DNA of 64,000 nucleotides from Bagarius yarrelli (Eukaryota; Chordata; Actinopteri; Siluriformes; Sisoridae), in contig VCAZ01000001.1 in the NCBI GenBank assembly GCA_005784505.1, forward strand, positions 15,214,097 to 15,278,096, written 5' to 3'. The notes below the pieces were generated by a model that was given only the letters and a program-made list of their open reading frames with translations, was not told the DNA's origin and ran no database searches. Every line of letters begins with the position of its first letter. Positions within the stretch are counted from its first letter, which is position 1. Shown one piece after another: positions 1 through 12,512 of this stretch. Position numbers and translations under genes: made by a program.

Positions 1-315
1 TGCAAGGCTTTATTAAAGACTTCCCAATAATCCACAGACTTGGTCAATAAACATGCGGAGTTCAGTACACAGAAGTCAAACACAAACCAGGCGAACAGGA
101 GGCAATAATCGGAAGCCAAAGTCAGAGCAGAGTTCAGTGAAAGCACAAACATTAGCATGGATATGGAAAACGCTTGGTATGTTGGTTAGCAAACATTACT
201 TCGCAATGTAGTCCCAGTCCTACTTTTATAAAGCTAGCCACAGGAAGTACTAGCGGAAGTGGCTAGTACTCAGACGAGGGCGCCCTCTGGGTGGTGGAAG
301 GCCAGAATCGTTACA
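1..315 (-). mobile_element. LTR-like sequence, truncated by the window edge
   Basis: Read on the minus strand from 315, the sequence starts TGTAACGATTCTGGCC, has a TATA-like CTTTATAAAAG about 80 nt in, and an AATAAAGCC polyadenylation-like signal near the window edge. That order (TG start, TATA, AATAAA) is what a retrotransposon LTR shows. The other end and any internal region lie outside the window, so solo LTR and full element cannot be told apart. The family is unknown. Confidence 0.5.
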
Positions 316-461
316 GGTTTATTATAATTTAACAGTGACTACAGTTTTTGAACCACCCTGAATTTCATTGTGCATGAAACACACACAAAATGGCTATTTC
401 AGAATTACACCGAAATATGAAAACGGAAATAATCTGAATATTTTGTAAAAATGTACTTTTC

Positions 462-645
462 AGGAATTTGGCAGATGCCCTAATACAAAGCGATTTTAGT
501 AATTATAGTAATTTATTCAATATTTCAATCCAACTAAGCAGCTGAGAGTTAAGGGCCTTGCTCAGGGGCCAAACAGGGGCAATTAAGTGGTGCTGGAATT
601 GAACTCAGTCCAACACAGAACTACCACTTCCAGCTAAATATACCT
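462..645 (-). repeat. SINE-like copy (family A)
   Basis: Shows the family order in reverse: tttggcagatgccc..., then gcctt-gctcaggggcc, then ggtgctggaattgaac (complement of a B-box-like motif). Several other copies are present in the window. Confidence 0.6.
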
Positions 646-825
646 GTATTGTCTTTAATGTCTTTTTAATTAATAAGATCCACTAGACACTTTAAATAAC
701 GATGCCTGAGACTGAAGATTAATCATTTTAAACAGCGGGTAGGAGAAAAGTCAAACCTCCACACAACACACTTCCTAAGACTCCACACCATCTTTAATTT
801 ACAACTATTTTATTCTCTTCTTTTA

Positions 826-1069
<244 letters not shown>

Positions 1070-1555
1070 TTATGTGTCTGCAGAGGAGGGTGCCAGACGG
1101 CACACAGACAGTGGCGATGAATGGCGATCATTACCAACTTGACTGTCACTCCCACACTATGCTAACAGGAATTTGTAACAATAGTAACCCCGCACCTGCC
1201 CATGCATGATCCAGATAAAAGTGACATACAGGAAGTGACATAGCCCGTCATCCGGGACATGTTTCACGCCGCTGACTCCACTTTTATGCAAGCAGGAAAT
1301 CTGTCGAGAAGACGGTACTGTAGCATAAACACGTCTCCCATCGCCACCTGCTGGCAACGTGACCACGACACTAAGAGTACGGATGACTCTCATTCTGGCT
1401 TCCCCTGGTGACGTGCATGTAATCAGACACATAGACTATTTATAATAATATAAGCTTAAGGGATTACCTCACAATTATATACATGCAGGAGATAGGATTT
1501 CGCATAAGTGTTGTAATTTTTACAAACTGTCTACCAAGTCTGAGTCACACAATTG

Positions 1556-1855
1556 TCTAGAATGTCCTTGTATGTTTTAGTGTTACATTATTCATTCACT
1601 GGAACTAAGAGACTTAAACACTGTTTCAGCATGACAATGTCCCTGTAAACAAAGTCCCTGATCTCCATGAAGACATGATGTGTTCTGGTTGTAGTGGAAG
1701 AACTGGAGTGTCCTGTACAGAATCCTGACTCTGACTCAACTCCACTGAACAATTTAGGATGAACTGGAACACCGACTGAACCCCAGACCTCCTCATCCAA
1801 CATAAGTGTCCGATCTCATTAATACTTTTGTAGCTGAATGAACACAAATCCACAC
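1556..1855 (-). mobile_element. Tc1/mariner-type miniature repeat (family T)
   Basis: Carries the widespread teleost non-autonomous element core, in reverse: catgacaatgtccctgt..., aagacatgatgtgttctgg and gaacaccgactgaacc. The same core in forward orientation is at 60640-60995, and a shorter reverse piece is at about 62790-62990. Confidence 0.65.
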
Positions 1856-1949
1856 AATAACACAACACAATCTAGTGGAAAACGTGCACAGAGGTGTGAA
1901 GGGTGTTTACTTGGCTTTCTTATGTTAAGCAGATGTCACACAATCTTAC

Positions 1950-2136
1950 CAGTGAGGGGACAGTCCTCAGCTGATCCAATGGAGTAGTTAGCTGGACTGA
2001 TGAGAGGACTTGCAGGTGGACTGGTGCTGAAGCTGGCATAGCCCAGAGATGAGCTCACCTCAGATGGCTCACCGCTATGGTTCGGTACAGGGCGCTGTAC
2101 ATCCTGTGATGAGGACAGAGACGTGCGTTGTTTGGG
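1950..2136 (-). CDS. anks1b: anks1b exon, linker PKQRTS...SPPASP
   Basis: This 187-nt exon reads 62 codons plus one base. It starts PKQRTSLSSS, contains GYASFSTSPPASPLISPA, and ends EDCPLTG across the junction. Human ANKS1B has PKQRTSIVSS and FTASPPASPPTS at the same place. The acceptor is ctcttttccag and the donor CACTG|gtaagatt. Inside the exon, GAG|gtgagc at about 2059/2058 looks like a competing donor. Using it would leave 78 nt and change the exit phase, so it would frameshift against a phase-1 downstream exon. The next exon lies to the left of the window. Confidence 0.92.
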
Positions 2137-2764
2137 CTGGAAAAGAGAGAAACATTAGCAGAACTACAGCTAATACACATTTGAAGACAAAGGAAATAGG
2201 ATTCTAAAAGTAAGACTGTGCATCCAGGCAGTTTTGCCCTTCTGTCACTAATTATGTAAAACTCTACCTCAGAAAGTTTACCCACAATGCAATCACTGTC
2301 CCGGGATAGACCCAGCTGAACACTAAGGTAATAAAGAACCATGTGCTTCCTGTGTGTACTCACATATGTTTTCATGTGACATGTATAGTGATCACACACA
2401 CACACACAGTACAACACCTTTGGCTCAAAGCCAAATCAAGGTCAGGATTATCAAGGTCAGTAAGGGTCTCTACGTCGCCCTTGTCACTCGGCAGCTCTGA
2501 GTCACACCGGCTTGTTTTGTTTGAAAAATATGATGCGCCGCTACTGCATACACAGACAGATTGGACCAAAACACCTGTCAGTGGGAGTTCATATGGCTGT
2601 GCTGAGAGAGAATGAGAGAAAGAGAGATGAGGATGACTGGTTGTATAACCGCAGGCAGTCTTACATAAGGATCATCTTCACTTCCTGTTGCATCATAGAT
2701 GTCACATTAATTAGTAGGTGCCAAATGCTTGCTAAGTGAGTGTCTCGTTTGTGACATAACCTGT

Positions 2765-2765
<1 letters not shown>

Positions 2766-2799
<34 letters not shown>
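2766..2799. repeat. (CA)n microsatellite
   Basis: Uninterrupted CA dinucleotides, about 17 units. Confidence 0.95.
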
Positions 2800-2801
<2 letters not shown>

Positions 2802-3754
2802 TTACTCTCAACACACACAGTTTACATGATATTTACATTTATTCCAAAAGAAATGAGGCATCATTAACTTCTGTCAACCTAAAATGCATCCATGTCCACG
2901 TACTGGATATTAACTCCTACTACAAAATACAAACAGGGAGGATGTATTAACAAGTAAGACAGCTGACTAATAAGTGTATAATGACTAGTCTAAAGATGAG
3001 ACATGCACATACAGTATAATACAATTATGCCACTATTGAATACACTTCGATCAAAAGTTTGTGGACAAGCCCAGTTAGCAAGCGGTTCTTCCCGAAACCA
3101 AATTGCCACGAATTGTGTGGAGATAAGTTCTGAAGTGAGACTACATCTGGAAAATTATAGATTTTAAAATCACATAAGGATATTGTCAAAGATATTTGGG
3201 GCATTTCCCTGCTAAAGTGCAACAGGAAGTTGTCAACCAGGACAAAAATGGTGGAGAGTATATAAGCACTGGAATTTTCTCAAACAGGTTTCTTAGCAAT
3301 GCTTTAGGTTTAAGTAATATCCTGGTGCCTAATCCGCCGTCCTAGTTGATTTGTTGTGTTTTCCTGCCTATTGAAGTGTATTTCTGCAATTGCATTCAAA
3401 TCCCTGCCTCAGATTTGTAACAGATATGACAGCAAGCTTTTCTAGAAAGCTTTTCATCGTTCTGTGCAATTTACACAGCAGATGTGAAGAAATGCTGAAA
3501 AGAATGCTTTCAGATGTCTATTGCTGCAACTGCTGCCATTTTCGGCACCACATTTCCTGTTTCCATCCATAGTTGCGTCACTTTACTTTGTTTTCATGTT
3601 AGAGGTAGCTTTTGGCTACAATTCTACCATGAAGACCACTTCTGACCAGACTTCTCCAGGCAGTAGATTGGTTTCTTCCCACTGGTTTCTTCCTGTTATT
3701 TGCTGTCACAGCTGGACATCTTTTAGTGTTAAAGGAAACTAAGCATGATGTGTC

Positions 3755-3975
3755 TACATTTACATTCACAGCATTTTGCAGATGCTCTTATCCAAAGTGA
3801 CCTACATTTATCCTCTTTATACATCTGAGCAATTGGGGCTAAGGGCCTTCCTCAGGGGCCCAGCAGTGGTAACTTGGCTTTGCATGTTTTGAGTCCTTGT
3901 TGTGTTTTTTGGTGCTGGAAATCGAACCCCGATCTTCCAATTACACCATTTACACACATTAACCGCTGATCTACT
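3755..3975 (-). repeat. SINE-like copy (family A)
   Basis: Begins acatttacattcacagcatt, runs through ggggctaagggccttcctca and gctggaaatcgaacccc, and ends near the A-box-like complement. Confidence 0.65.
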
Positions 3976-4065
3976 CAACATAACTTGAGAAGCACATCTT
4001 AAACCCCAGTCCATTTTAAACTCTTTGTCTTCGAGAGACATCACTGATGCAGTATAACTATCTAT

Positions 4066-4305
4066 CCATACATCTATCCATCGTCTATACCTGCTTTTTC
4101 CTAATCAGGGTCACAGGGATCTGCTGAAGACCATCCCAGCTGTCATTGGGTAATTGGCAGGGGTACAACCTGGACAGGGGGCCAGTCCATAGCAGGGCCA
4201 CATACAGACAAACAACCACACACAGTCACACTCCTTAGAATCACCAATCAACCAAACATATAATGTTTTTGGACTGTGGGAGGAAACCTGAGAACCCCGA
4301 GTAGA
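4066..4305. repeat. dispersed repeat (family C)
   Basis: Shares tatacctgcttt..., agggtcac-gggatctgctg, gggccagtcc-t and ttttggactgtgggaggaaa with the copies at 6865 and 7655, and in reverse with 27740. A common teleost interspersed repeat; class not assigned. Confidence 0.65.
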
Positions 4306-5158
4306 TGTAGCATAACTATCTTGTGTCTTGTTGACCTGTGACATAAAACTCTCCTCTCTAACCTCCCCTTAATAGTGGAGTTGCATCGAAACATGCTGAT
4401 CTTGCATATTAAAACACAGTTATTTAAGGTTTAGACAGCAGCATCCTGTCAGAATGGTCTTAGCTAGTGTCTGTCCGGAAGTCTACACAGAAAACCTTCA
4501 GCAAAACTGCACACAAAGAATGAGCCAGTGCTATTGTTAAACCAAACATATATTTCAGACTCAGCAGTTTCTGCCTTTTAAACCCGCTGTAGAGAATATA
4601 AGTGCAAGAAAGGACATCTATTTAAAATTCCACTCCACTCAGGTCAGTAAACTGGTGCCATTTGTATAGTACACACAGAGAAACTTATAGAGAAAAGTGG
4701 GTTTGATAGCAGGAAAATGTGATGTGATCATTTATTTGAAACATTTCAGCAAGTAACAAATATAACATTATTTAACCAAGTATTAAAAATTAATATGAAC
4801 ATTTTTGCATTATCTTGTTTGGATGCAAATTGTATAACCAATTAATTAGTAACTGTTATCTATGCGTTGTATTTTGGCTTTGAGTGTTTTGAGTCCTTTT
4901 TTTTTCAGCGTTTAAAAATTAGGATGCTGTCAAAAATATTGTCATCATTTGATTTTTGTTATCTTTAACTTCTATTAACTAAATTAAATTAACATTAGGT
5001 ATGAATTCTTTGTGTTTAAAGCAGCTTTTGCCCTAGGTGCATTTGCGCATAGATTTTCCGGTAGCTCAGCTTTACTAGATGCGTAGCTTAAAGCATCGAT
5101 GTTACCATGGTTCTTCTGTCTTGGTTTGTTCTGTTTCTTCATGTCATTCAAGACAGAT

Positions 5159-5188
5159 TGGATGATGATGATGATGATGATGATGATG
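5159..5188. repeat. (GAT)n microsatellite
   Basis: Nine uninterrupted GAT-type trinucleotide units. Confidence 0.95.
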
Positions 5189-6864
5189 GGATCGGATCTC
5201 CGTGTGGCTGTTGCAAAGAATTCTCATACAAATATAGTCGACTTAAAAGTTTACTATCATAAAGTGTACAAGAAGTAATAAAACAGTTCTCAGACAAGTT
5301 CACTACACTAATCTTAGGTACTCATTACAGAAAGGAAACCTGAGATTTACATTTTAATTGACCTTCAGTTTACTTCGAAAAATCCAATTTTGAGTCCTTT
5401 TTTTTTGTGAATGATATACTGTAGATTGACCTTCAGCTGTTTGCTAGCTTGGACGTCTAATTCTTATGTACTTAGCGGCAAAGTCTATTGTCTCACACTT
5501 CTGCCCTGGTGAGCAAGCTGTTCTTATCAAGTCTTCAAAGACACCTCTAAGGAGTGCTAATAATTCACAGCTGAAGTTGCTAATGAACCTGTAACACACA
5601 CCTGCCATCCTGACATACACACAGAGACCCTTACTACGTGACAGATGTGTTTTGTATAACGAGACTGTCGTGTCCATCTTAGGTCCGGTTAACAAGCATC
5701 GCACCCTTGTATCTCCACATCACATGGCTACCATCCAAAGACAGGATTCCGGTGTGTGCTTACCTGTGCTTGGAAGTAAAAATCTTGTGTTTGTGCAAGT
5801 TTTATACAATAAAAGAGATGGAAAGGAAAAATTTATGAATTGCAATTATGCTAATTATTCTGTGAGCCCGAGGACTGCAGGGCGATGAATGCTATTAAGT
5901 CTCCCAATGGAACATTCTGCACACAAAAGATCTCTTACACCACAGACGCTAATGCAGCCTGACTATTCCCTGAAACACAGCTTCATGATTTAGAATCATG
6001 ACCTTCTCTTTTCAACTGGGACGTGGGACTCTTTTTAGGGAAAGGATAACACATTAGCCCCGGCTTGCTTCTAGCCTCGGTTCTGCCATCTGTGCTCAGG
6101 GCTTCCCGTGGCCTCTTATCTACTGTAAGTCACTCTTTCAGTTATGTAGAGAGCATTAGCTTTTATATTAGCTCATTTAGCACAGCTGCCATGCAGCTTG
6201 CACCCAGAGACTTCATAAACACCAGGGACATTTTCTTCTCTGGAATAGAATCATCCAACGCATTAAAGAAGCATTTGGTGCTAAAAGACCGCCATTCACG
6301 GTTATCTGACTGGATTTAGACTGAATTAGATTGAATGGATTAAATTGGTTTTGCTCTGTATTCTACCAGGCTGTAAGATCTACTGTGAGGTCTACAAAGA
6401 TCTTCTAATTATTCCAGTTACAGTAAATGAGACAAAGTAAGACAAGTAGCAGATTTGAAGGCAGTTTTTTTAGATGATTAATTACACCCAAATATAAAAT
6501 GTAGGTGCAAAATCATTACATGTTGTTTAAATGATTAAATGACTAATTAGGCATCAACCATTTTTACGGCACCAGATAACACATAAAAAATGATTTGTTC
6601 AAAAAAATTTATTTTGTGTTTCTTACTGTAGATTGTGTTTAAGTCGATAATCGGACAGGGCTTTCTTTCTGGAGTTTGTCCGACTTGGTTGCTTTGGGTA
6701 GAAAAATGGCAGGAGAAACTGTTTTTCAGATTAAATTAGAGGTTGATTATCAGAATAACCTGTTAGGAAACAGGCAGCGAGAAACAAAAAAAATCAGCAA
6801 CTATACTTTAAATCTAGCACACAGTTTAATCAGCTTTAAAAAAAAGGCCATGTACACAAATTTT

Positions 6865-7140
6865 CATCCATCCATTGTCTATACCTGTTTATTTCTAATC
6901 AGGGTCACGGGGATCTGCTGGAGTCCAGAGCACCAGTCTATCGCACGGCCACATACAGATAAACAAACACACACTCACACTCACTCCTATGGGCAATTTA
7001 GAATCACCAATCAACCTAACATACATGTTTTTGGACTGTTGGAGGAAACCGGAGAACCCGGAGTAAACCCACACAAGGACAGGAAGAACATGCAAACTCC
7101 ACACAGAAAGTGCTAACCACTAAGCCAGCGTGCTGCCCTG
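6865..7140. repeat. dispersed repeat (family C)
   Basis: Same order as the 4066 copy: catccattgtctatacctg, agggtcacggggatctgctgg, atgtttttggactgttggagg, and catgcaaactccacacag at the end. The ORF running through it has no independent support. Confidence 0.65.
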
Positions 7141-7327
7141 GAACCAAGTCCTTTAAAATATAATCAATATAAACTACTCTAGAGCTTTATTAGCGATATA
7201 AACAAATATTAAAATGCCTCATTACAGTACCTACAAGATATTTAAGGTTATAACTCAACACATGAGCTCGAATTTGTGTAGGAATCACATTCTCTAAAAT
7301 CTCTCAGTCAAAAGTTTAGGCTGTTGG

Positions 7328-7430
7328 GAAGTGGAAGTGGTAGCTCAGTGGTTAAGGTGTTAGACTGCTGTTTAAAATATCATGGGTTCGTTTCCCAGTT
7401 CTACCAAGCTGCCACTACTGGCGTCAATCA
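7328..7430 (+). repeat. SINE-like copy (family A), 5' part
   Basis: Forward copy with an A-box-like ggtagctcagtggttaaggt and B-box-like gggttcgtttccc, resembling a tRNA-derived RNA polymerase III promoter. The 3' tail is missing. Confidence 0.6.
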
Positions 7431-7654
7431 GGGTTTTGTCTCACAGCCGTCTCGTTCATTATGTGCGGCAGTAAAACTAACAGTGTTTATTGGATCCAGT
7501 CTTGCAATATGGCTCATTATGGTAAAAGGTGTAGCACATCAGAACAGGAGGATGTTGTTAAGCACCAAGTTATAGTAAAAGAGTAATAAAGAGTGTTTTG
7601 TTAAACATATGCATAAGTTAATTAAGTGTCTGTTCTTTTACCCAGTTAAATTTT

Positions 7655-7940
7655 ATTCATTCATCTTCTATATCCGCTTATTTCCTTATTCAGGGTCACG
7701 GAGATCTGCTGGAGTCTATCCCAACCGTCTCTGTAAGGGCAAAAGGTAGGAGGGGTGCACCCTGGACAGGTCTCCGGTCCATCATAGGGCCACACACACA
7801 CTTACACTCACTCTAATGTAGAATCACAAATTAATCTAACACACATGTTTTTGGACTGTGGGAGGAAACCCGAGTACCTGGAGTAAACCCACTCAAGCAC
7901 GTGGGAGAACATACAAACTCCACACAAAAAGGCCCCTGCA
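7655..7940. repeat. dispersed repeat (family C)
   Basis: Third copy, beginning cattcatcttctatatccgc, with gtgcaccctggacaggtc and acatacaaactccacaca at the end. Confidence 0.65.
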
Positions 7941-9924
7941 GTTAAATTTCAAAGTTTGCACATGTTGAAATGCACAGACTCGCACTCTCTCTTTTTCATG
8001 CCTCTGTCCCGAGTCCTCGTTCTCTTTAAAGCACTCCAGGGGTCACACTCATTTCCATAATATTACAAAGATATTCTTTTTCATCTCAGAAAAATGGCCT
8101 AGAAAAGAGACATGATGGCACTGCGTGATGCAGAGAAACTAGCTGATGTTTTTGCTACATCTTGATTAAAATATCGCAGTGCATTGCAGCTTTTATGTTC
8201 CAGTCCAGATCCTTCCGGTCTTATCCACACTGCACTGGCTTCTTATGAAATTTTTTAAAACACTACTGAAAAGTGCTGCAGAACCTTACAACACAGTGAA
8301 ACACAGGCTCTTAACTAGTACCTAGATTTATAAAAACTTTTGGCAGAGGGCCGAGTTTCTCTTACAATGCATGTAATTATTGAACAGGCTGATTAATCGA
8401 ACAAGGTTGGGTGTTTAACTTCTCAGTCAGGTTCTACGTAAAAAAAAAATAATAAAAAATGTAGAGAAAGATGGATATTAAGTCATTTAGAAAAAGGTTC
8501 CCACTGGATGCTCTCTTTTTCTTTCTTTCTTTCTCTCTCTCTCAGGGAGTAAGTAAGGGTGTCTGTACAATGCATCACACACAACGTAACAATCATATGC
8601 TAACATAGCACCTAGCCTCAAAATGATTTTATATGTACATTAGATAAAGGATGCGCCTTCTATAGCTTATAAATAATTTTTTATAAATAAATTTAGTGTA
8701 ATCACTACAATGTAAAACTAGTGTTAAAACCCGGCTATCAGAATCTACACTATACAAGAGACTACAGTCTGTGCGCGGTCTGTATAGTGACTGTAAAATG
8801 ATGTAATGCTGCTAGCTACGTTTTACCATTACATCCCAAAATAACTGCATTTTCACACAGCCACTAGGGATTATTCACTTTCCTAACCTCGGTGGACTCT
8901 ACACTGTATAATATAACACTGCAAGCCCAAACGTTTATTTATGCAGCATTTGCCACATGTTTGGACTGTAACTTTCTCTTTAGCAGTGTGTAAGTCAGGT
9001 AGCAACAATAATAAAAAAAGATTTTTTAATTTTACTCGTTTTTAAGTGCAACAGATGGTCACACCACTTAAAATGATGAATCATTTTTAACTACAGTTAC
9101 AGAAGGTTGGTGGTCGTTAAACAAAGATTAAAGAGACCCATTATAAATGGGAGGAAATAAATACATATAACAATATAATAACAATAGAATAACAGTAGAA
9201 CATTTTACAGCTAAATGATAATATAATTATAATTTATATAATATGAATTATAATTATGTGCACATGCTATAGGTCACCGGTGGTAGGTCAGTAAATAAGA
9301 TGTTGAATTGCTGATAGTAAAGATGTCATTTTGAATCCTCAGTTGTATAAATACAGAATGATAAATTCTCTTAGCAGTAATGTCATCATTTATTAATCAT
9401 TAAAATAAAGTAAATATATGAATATTATAGTATACAGTATTAGCGCTGTTACACATTTTATAAAAAGCGGGGATGATAAGGATTGTGTGTGGTAAACGCC
9501 AGCAGAAGGCGTATGGTGGAGGTTAATGAAGCATGAGCATTGTAGAGTTGTAAAGTTTTCTAAAGTGATACTCTAATAAATTCTCCTCTGGGGTGTTTCT
9601 ATAAATATACTGATGACACTGAGTTTTGGAATTTTATGCATAAAAGATAAAGGATATTTATTATTAAAGGCATATTTAATCTGTTTAGGGGGAATTTTTC
9701 ATCATATTACAGGAAACAGATCACTTACTTGAAAGATGTAGTAAAAATCCTTAAATAAAGTTTAAGATCGCAGATGATTTTCTTTAGCAAAAGAAAGAGA
9801 TTTAAATCATATAACGACCTAAACAAGTCATACTAATAGTACAGTAAATAGGAAATATACTCAGAGTGACAGAATAGATAAACACTGCAGCAACAAGTAT
9901 AAAGTTATTTTGGTTTATTCTAAT

Positions 9925-10065
9925 ACGGGTGTTGGACTGCTTATTTGAAGACTAAAGTTTGATTCCCAACACCACCAAGTTATCACTGTTGGGCCCCTGA
10001 GCAAGGCCCTTGACCCCTAATTGCTCAGTTGTATAAAATATATAAATTTAATTTGTTCTGTATAA
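9925..10065 (+). repeat. SINE-like copy (family A), degraded
   Basis: Contains gtttgattcccaacaccacc, gggcccctgagcaaggccc and attgctcagttgtataaa. Confidence 0.55.
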
Positions 10066-11257
10066 GGATGTCTAAATAAATACAAACTGACAGTTTAAAC
10101 TGTACATAAGCTCTATTACATAATAAATACTAATATTATTAGTAAATTACCAACTCTCCTATAAAGGTTAAATAAATGCACATGACTCTCCGAACAGGAA
10201 TAATTAATGATGAACACTGCAGGAAAATAGTTAATAGTTTATATAGGTTTTTTTTTTTTTTAAACCAAATGTTGCATGAGAAATTATACCCTAAGAGTTT
10301 TACTCAAACAGTTACATTCTTAATTTTATTAGATAGATATAAATGTGAGATTTTAAAGAAAGTTATTTCTGGACAGAGCCGGAATGTTATACTTGGTGAC
10401 CAGGTCATTGTTATTGGCAACAGCACTGCTATTCTTGAATATAATCTACATTTTCTTGACTTTGACACAGTAGCTGTTAGCACAGTTGTTAGCAGAGTGG
10501 TATAGAGTTTAATCTGGTATGTTTAGTTAATATGATGCTGATGATATGTTGGAAAGCTGATGTGCTATAGGTTGATAAGATATAGGAACAGGTTTAAACA
10601 GTTGCATTGCAATCAAAAAACAAATTGTTCGACTTGTATATTCTTTAAAAAGTGTTTTAAAAAAAAAATACTTGCATTTGTTTTGTCTTGAAAATGTCCT
10701 AAGCTTACTTTTTAATGCATGTCCTTCAACAGGAATTCTCCTTATGTAAAACAGAGCCAAACGTAAGCTTTCGGGACGTGAATGCAAGAATCTGACTAAA
10801 AGGATTCGTCTTTTCACTCTTGAATGTTTTCCCCATCCATTACTCCTTAAGGATCAATCTTAGCTATGGGTTAAATCTTAAAACGAATCTTAAATAAGCG
10901 AACCGAGCACAACGTAGGACGCCTCCACAGCCCGGGAGTGACAGCTGCATGGGTCAAAGATTTACTGATTAAAAAATAGTAAAATAAAATCTGATCGATC
11001 TTCCGGTAAATCTCGTTTGGAAAATCTATTCGTTTATCAACACAGAATAAATAAACGGATTGCACAGCGCCACTGTGAGGACTATGTATTATTATCTATC
11101 TGTATATACGGTGTTAATATTGTATATTTATGTGTGATAATTATCTTATTATAACCTGCTGGAAACAAACTATACAGATGCAAAGCTGGAAACGTAACAT
11201 TCCAGAGAAAAATTACACGAGTGCATCAAAGAGAAGTGTAAAGGAGGATCTTCTGCT

Positions 11258-11286
<29 letters not shown>
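11258..11286. repeat. (TG)n microsatellite
   Basis: About 14 TG units, roughly 100 nt beyond the donor of the 11385-11521 exon in the transcript sense. Confidence 0.95.
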
Positions 11287-11288
<2 letters not shown>

Positions 11289-11384
11289 TCTATCACTTCT
11301 TGATGCTGTAGTATTTCAGATAAATGTTGATAACAGAATAACATTGTAATGGTTGCACAGACGCGCGTGTGTGTGTGTCCGTAC

Positions 11385-11521
11385 CTGGGGGCGGATAACT
11401 CTCTCAATGTTCTTTAGTGCAGTAGCAGGAGAGGGAGGGGAACAGTCTGGAGTCAGACTGCTGTAGTCATCACCATGGTTACGCTGCTCCACATCACCAG
11501 CAGAGATGTTTAAAGAATTAC
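11385..11521 (-). CDS. anks1b: anks1b exon, linker with TPDCSPPSPATALKNI
   Basis: This 137-nt exon completes a Gly codon and reads 45 codons to phase 0. It encodes NSLNISAGDVEQRNH..., then TPDCSPPSPATALKNIERVI and RPQ, nearly identical to the human ANKS1B linker at TPDCSPPSPDTALKNI. The Ser-Pro sites are candidate proline-directed phosphorylation sites. The acceptor, cactcccaag, lacks a long pyrimidine tract and ends AAG, so it looks weak. The donor is CCCCAG|gtacgg, followed by a CA/GT tract (about 11366-11378). Confidence 0.93.
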
Positions 11522-11626
11522 CTTGGGAGTGATAGAAAAATAGACAGATCGATTATTAGGATTCATGTCTAACATTTGTTTCAATTTTTACTGAACAAGT
11601 CTAATAAATTTTCTTTGGTTTGTCAC

Positions 11627-11750
11627 ATTTATACACTAAGCAATTGGGCCCTGCACAGGGGTCCAGCGCAGTTTCGGTGTCATTGGGAGTCAAACCAACA
11701 ATCTTTCAGTTAGCAGTTCAACACCTTAACGACTGAGCTACCATCTTACA
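11627..11750 (-). repeat. SINE-like copy (family A), partial
   Basis: Contains ctaagcaattgggccctg, gggagtcaaaccaacaatctt and cttaacgactgagctacc. Confidence 0.55.
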
Positions 11751-12447
11751 CCACTACACACCAAAACTGCTGCCTTCAATAGAACCACGGATAAATTCTA
11801 TTTTATTCTTAACTCAAGGATAAAAAGTGGTCTGCTACAATCCAGCAGCGGTTTAGTGGTACTGAGAACATGTACATCTGTTGCTGCAGTTTACAAAGTT
11901 CAGAGATGTGAATGTTAGCAGCAGCTCTGCAGTCAACACATAGTAAAGTCCAGGGGAGTCCAGTCACCTCACATTCATTTAGATTAGGTTTTAAATCACG
12001 CATACGGGGCGGAATGTAAAAAACAGAGTCGGTGTCACGTTCAGTTGGAATTATAACGTTTTGTTGTAAACCAGATCTCCAGTCAGTGTGGAGCGAGCTG
12101 ATGGTAAATCTTAAATACAGTGAATGCAACCAATCAATCATTCAATCATTTAATTACATTAAAATAAATACACACACAGTCCTGAGAGGCAGGGGTCAGG
12201 TGTAAAATTGTACATTTCATTTGTGTGAGTAAGAAACAAAGAGAATGGTTTAAAAAAAAAAATCAATGTGTTTAGGGTGAGAGGAACTACCTCATCAAAC
12301 CAACACATTCACAGCTCTAATTTAACACACTAAAGTGTTACACACCACAGAGAGGAACCAGGGGCAATATAGCAGTCAGGGTGCACACTGTTCTACTGCC
12401 TATAGTTCTATATAGTCTGCTTATATGTAGTGTGAATGAAATTCCCT

Positions 12448-12512
12448 TTCGTATGTCACTTTGGATAAGAGCGTCTGCTAAATGCTGTAAATTTAAATGC
12501 TAATGTAAATTC
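12448..12512 (+). repeat. SINE-like tail (family A)
   Basis: Only the 3' tail is present: tcactttggataagagcgtc and ctaaatgctgtaaat. Confidence 0.5.

Larger units (their letters stand above)
2137..11384 (-). other. anks1b intron (9.2 kb)
   Basis: Contents: a CA repeat (2766-2799), SINE-like copies (3755-3975, 7328-7430, 9925-10065), three copies of family C (4066-4305, 6865-7140, 7655-7940), a (GAT)n run (5159-5188), a copy of a dispersed repeat around 5220-5400 sharing tcgacttaaaagtttact with 44.86 kb, and a GT tract beside the exon (11258-11286). I see no gene in 5.4-6.8 kb, 8.0-9.9 kb or 10.1-11.2 kb. Confidence 0.7.

Noticed and set aside
6676..7116. 146-codon plus-strand ORF, the longest in the window
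   Set aside because: Its second half is the family C repeat (6865-7140), its first half lacks any protein-like pattern, and it has no splice or promoter support.
7328..7430. tRNA-like A and B boxes considered as a true tRNA gene
   Set aside because: No cloverleaf with an anticodon arm and acceptor stem can be formed, and the same sequence recurs many times as a SINE-like repeat.
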